This document shows, piece after piece, positions 60,266-64,000 of a DNA stretch of 64,000 nt (position 1 is its first letter; the number at the start of each line of letters is the position of its first letter). Both the position numbers and the translations under genes were made by a program. The notes beneath the pieces are model-generated. The model was not told the origin of the DNA. It ran no database searches and worked only from the letters and a program-made list of their open reading frames with translations. Source of the stretch: Amaranthus tricolor (taxonomy: Eukaryota > Streptophyta > Magnoliopsida > Caryophyllales > Amaranthaceae); NCBI RefSeq assembly GCF_026212465.1, contig NC_080052.1, forward strand, positions 30,468,326-30,532,325, given 5' to 3'.

Positions 60266-61157
60266 AGGCAAATTATTTACCTTTGAAGATTTTTCCAACG
60301 ATCTGGGTCCGGAAGCTTCATTTCCTTAAGTTTTTACATTATTGGTTTTTTATAGAACTCTCTAGACTTTTGGTTTTTGTTTATCGTATACTACTTTTGT
60401 CTCAGAAAATTTGTAACATTTGCCGAGAAAAAGACAAAAATTAAGTAGGTGAACGTAGTGATGAGACTAAGTTTGCTAATAAAATGACAAGAGATAATGT
60501 CCCATGTCAAAAATAGCAAGTTGCATCAGCCAAAATTTTCGTGCAAACTTACTTAAGGACTATCCATGTTCAAATTCAAACCCAAGATTTGTTTCGAAAT
60601 GAATGGAGTTAAGGAAATATAATCAAAGAATGAATGGGGATCATAAATTTATTTCAATGATTGTCGGTCTAAAATTTTTCCATCGTAGGTTTATATCAGA
60701 TGAGGCTGAATAAAATATTTTTGGGACTAAGGCTTTTGTGTTATTGTTGTTGGATGGAATTAAACACCACAAATTGAGGATACCATTAAGAGTTTGTTGC
60801 TAAAGAGAAAATATTGATATTTAAGGAGTCGCTCTCTGTAAGTTCTTTCTTTTAATGACATTTGCACACTTGCTCTGTACATTACCAAATCAACACTTTG
60901 ACTAGTATTATTAAAATTTCTGATAGTGTTTTGTCATCAATTGGCTTTGGTCATTCATAAAACTTCAGCATTTGAGAATTCAAACCATCTTATTATATAA
61001 ATAAACAGAACCTTGTTCTAGCTGTCCATAACAGATGACGTGCTGATTTTGAGATTTGATGAAACATATTTGCTTTCTTCAACCCAAGTTTTTATTATTG
61101 TACAAGAAATTATGCATACTTTTCTTATGAAGCTTAAAAGTAACGAATTCTATAAAC
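60266..61157. other. upstream region of gene 5
   Basis: Non-coding. CTTTTGTCTCAGAAAATTTG near 60394 resembles a MITE end but no clear partner was found. The last few hundred bases are the likely promoter of gene 5. Confidence 0.35.
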
Positions 61158-64000
61158 ATGATCACATGGGTCATTAAACACAGTGGATCCCTTAGCTTAT
61201 TCTCTAAGTTCGCTGTGTTAATCCTTGTTTCAATTTCTTGGTTCTGTTTGGAGTTTTTTTCAGTAACATTAGCCAATATTACGAATACTCGATTCCTGAG
61301 GGATCCAGAAACATTAGTTTCTAGTAATGGCATATTCAAGGTTGGGTTTTTTAGCCCAAATAAATCAACCAATCGCTATGTTGGGATCTGGTATAATGTT
61401 AGTATGGATTCTGATGCATTGGAAGTAGTATGGGTAGCCAACAGAAACAGCCCTCTTAATGATACTTCAGGGTGGCTCATGATTTCAGATGATGGAAATC
61501 TTCAACTCTTAAATCAAGAAAATAAGAGTTTTTGGTCGACAAATGTATCACTTCCTACAAATAACAATTCAGTTGTTGCTTTGCTTCAAGATACTGGTAA
61601 CCTTGTTTTGCTATCAAATAATGTCATCATCTGGGGAAGTTTTGAGCACCTCACTGATTCGTTCTTGCCTTGGCCGGCGCTTACCATTCATAAAGATGTG
61701 AGGGAAAATCCATTGCTGCAATCATGGAAAAATGCTTCAGATCCATCAAGTGGACAATTTAAGCTTGGTAGGCTTCCTCGTAACCTTCCTGATTTTTTTA
61801 CTGTCAAGGATGATAAACCTTACTGGAGAACTGGTCCATGGAATGGTTATCAATTCCTTGGAATCCCTTCTTATTTTTCAGTAGTTTCCACTGGATTTAG
61901 CATCATAGATAAGCATGATGGAACCCTTCAGTTAGGCTATTCTGTTGAAAACCCTTCAATACTGGAGCGTTTTGTGTTAAGTTACGATGGGCACTTAGTT
62001 CAAAAGCGCTGGCTTCTTCGCAGTAGGAAGTCAGAAGTTGTGTGGAGATCTATGGAATCTGAGTGTGAAGTTTATGAAAAGTGTGGTCAGTTTGGAAGTT
62101 GTGATCCAAATAATTCACCTATCTGTAGTTGCTTGAAGGGATTCGAGCCGAGGAACAAGGATCAATGGAGTAAAGGAATTTGGAGTAGTGGGTGTGTTCG
62201 GAAGATATCATTGAAGTGTGGAAATACTGGAGAAAGAGAAGACGGGTTTCTAGTGTTGAAGCATGTAAAAGTACCTGATTTCCCCTATTGGTTGCCTTCG
62301 CAAGGTCAAGATGACTGTGAAAAGATGTGCTTGGAAAATTGCGTGTGTTTAGCACATGCGTTTTATGCAGGTATTGGGTGCATGATGTGGAATGTAAGCC
62401 TAATCGATATACAGCAGTTTTCTGCCAATGGTGCTGATCTTTTCATTCGTTTGGCTCATTCAGAATTGGGTAATTTATTTCTTGTAAACACTTGAAATAA
62501 TATTTGTACGCATGTTGTTAATCAATTGTTGAACATTTTTCCCAGAAATCCAAACAAAGGGGAAGTCCGATGCACAAGGGTCCGAGGAAGGGTCCCACCA
62601 CCAAGGTGAGTAATTAACTTAATTTTCATTGGGTTTGTCAGATTGATTATCCCCGCTAATCCCTTTTTTACAGGTGAAAATGGCAGACGCAAACTAATTA
62701 TTACAGTAATAGTAATTTCGTGTATCACAGTGTTGGTTGTTTTTCTGTACTATCTATGGAGGTGGCTGAATCGACGATATGGTAACATCTTTTCCTGCAC
62801 ACTTTAGTTAAGAAAATTTTATCAAGTTTTGATTGGAAACAATCTTGTTGTTGTACATAGTAAGGTTGTGTATATGAGTATATCCAACCTCCTAAAAACA
62901 CCGCCTAGGTGGGATCGTCAAATGGAGCCAATCCATGGCATTGGGTTAATGAAATATTCTATCCTTGACAATGATTCTGTGCAGCAAAAATAGCTAGAAA
63001 AAGAGACATAAAATGGCCTATTGCTAACTACAGAGCTGGTGCTAACGTAAGACAAGCTGAGATCGAAGATTTACCATTGTTTACATTTGAAGAATTGGTA
63101 GCAGCAACAAACAACTTTTCGGGAACCAACAAGCTTGGCCAAGGTGGTTTCGGTCCAGTGTACAAGGTAGTAAATAAAGATCCTATCGAAACATTTATTT
63201 GGTTTTCAGATAGGAATATACGTTAAAGTTAAAAATATGTTGCGTTTGTATAAATGAAATGTTAGGGTAAGTTGCAAGATGGTCAGGAAGTAGCAGTAAA
63301 GAGACTTTCAAAAGCATCAGGACAGGGCCAACAAGAATTTATGAATGAAGTAGTTGTGATCTCAAAACTTCAACACATAAATCTTGTCCGACTTTTAGGC
63401 TGCTGTGTAGAGGAAGACGAGAAATTGTTGGTATATGAATATATGCCAAATAAGAGCTTGGATGCATTTCTCTTTGGTTAGTATAACAAAAAAATTTAAG
63501 ACCAATCATATGGCATCATCTCATTATTTACTCTAACAGAGTACCCTGTTTAATGTATATTTACGCAGATCACAATTCCGAAATACATTTAGACTGGAAG
63601 AAGCGTTTTCATATCATCAAAGGCATAAGTCGAGGTCTTCTTTACCTTCACAGAGATTCTAGATTGAAGATTATCCACAGAGATTTAAAAGCCAGCAACA
63701 TATTGTTGGATGACGATCTCAATCCAAAGATATCCGACTTTGGGATGGCAAGGATATTCGGAAGGAAACAAAATCAAGCTAATACCTTACGAGTCGTTGG
63801 AACCTAGTAAGTATGCCAAATTTCAGTCTCGAGTGTATTCTACTCGGAAAAGAAATGAAACTAATGCACCCTTTGCTTGCATTTAGTGGCTACATGTCAC
63901 CAGAGTATGCGATGGAAGGCTTGTTTTCAGAAAAGTCTGATGTATTCAGCTTCGGAGTCTTGCTGCTGGAGATTGTTAGTAGCAAAAAGAACAGTAAATT
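61158..64000 (+). CDS. S-RLK gene 5 (3' end beyond the window)
   Basis: Exons: 61158-62469, 62546-62605, 62674-62781, 62985-63166, 63266-63476, 63569-63806 and 63887-64000 (cut by the window edge). A sister-like final exon should follow outside. The frame is open throughout. Signal anchor near residues 18-38, then lectin, SLG ([11 protein letters not shown]), PAN ([12 protein letters not shown]), transmembrane segment in the third exon, and kinase with GQGGFGPV, K566, HRD D663, DFG D681 and SPEYAM. Two features differ from genes 1-4: a longer N-terminus before the hydrophobic leader, and an extra 60-nt exon (62546-62605) encoding a hydrophilic [20 protein letters not shown] segment just outside the membrane. 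It keeps the frame, so both inclusion and skipping would be translatable. Confidence 0.88.

Overview
This is plant nuclear DNA. It is AT-rich and full of transposons, with GT-AG introns. It carries a tandem cluster of G-type lectin S-domain receptor-like kinase genes (S-RLKs, SD1/SRK-like). The gene structures, Ty1/copia elements, MULEs, mini-LTR elements and MITEs point to a eudicot. The repeat style resembles Caryophyllales genomes such as spinach, beet or quinoa, but that placement is inference and the sequence does not prove it.

Layout. Positions 1-18.9 kb are mostly transposon debris: a MITE with an internal 21-bp minisatellite, a MULE transposase remnant next to GRF-zinc-finger and possible plant-mobile-domain fragments, a Stowaway MITE, a decayed Ty1/copia element (about 4.56-6.94 kb), a probable minus-strand LTR (about 12.1-14.66 kb) and a decayed copia gag/protease stretch (about 16.7-17.6 kb). 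They surround one intact single-exon gene, a KIC/PBP1-like single-EF-hand calcium sensor at 7762-8127.

From 18.9 kb to the right edge the window is an S-RLK array, all on the plus strand. Gene 1 (18976-22777) has a broken ectodomain and an open kinase frame. Gene 2 (24160-27780, 833 aa) is intact. A kinase-only pseudogene follows (28941-30895). An orphan promoter with only a start codon lies at 31620-32465. Gene 3 (33668-37174, 827 aa) is intact. Gene 4 (40376-54245, 819 aa) is intact in its exons, but its intron 5 is about 10 kb. A decayed S-RLK remnant lies at about 59.83-60.27 kb. Gene 5 (61158 to beyond 64000) runs off the window. Genes 2-4 share a seven-exon structure with conserved exon sizes (exon 4 = 211, exon 5 = 238, exon 6 = 148 nt). 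Gene 5 has one extra juxtamembrane exon.

The large insert in gene 4 is a tandem Ty1/copia array, LTR-internal-LTR-internal-LTR (43782-53304), with a 5-bp target duplication GTTGG. The two 4648-bp units encode identical proteins, and the insert is in the sense orientation. Mini-LTR (SMART/TRIM-like) elements about 270-285 bp long sit at the same intron position in genes 2 and 3, so that insertion predates the gene duplication. A third copy interrupts an exon of the kinase pseudogene and has a palindrome where its 5' LTR should be. Flanking repeats show that the cluster grew and partly collapsed by unequal exchange.

The S-RLKs are expected at the plasma membrane, sensing extracellular ligands through the lectin/SLG/PAN ectodomain and signalling through a cytoplasmic Ser/Thr kinase. 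I see no evidence that this is a self-incompatibility locus. I see no wholly new system; the most unusual items are the tandem copia array in the gene 4 intron, the mini-LTR copy with the palindromic end, and a GC-rich 58-bp-arm hairpin inside a MULE-like element.
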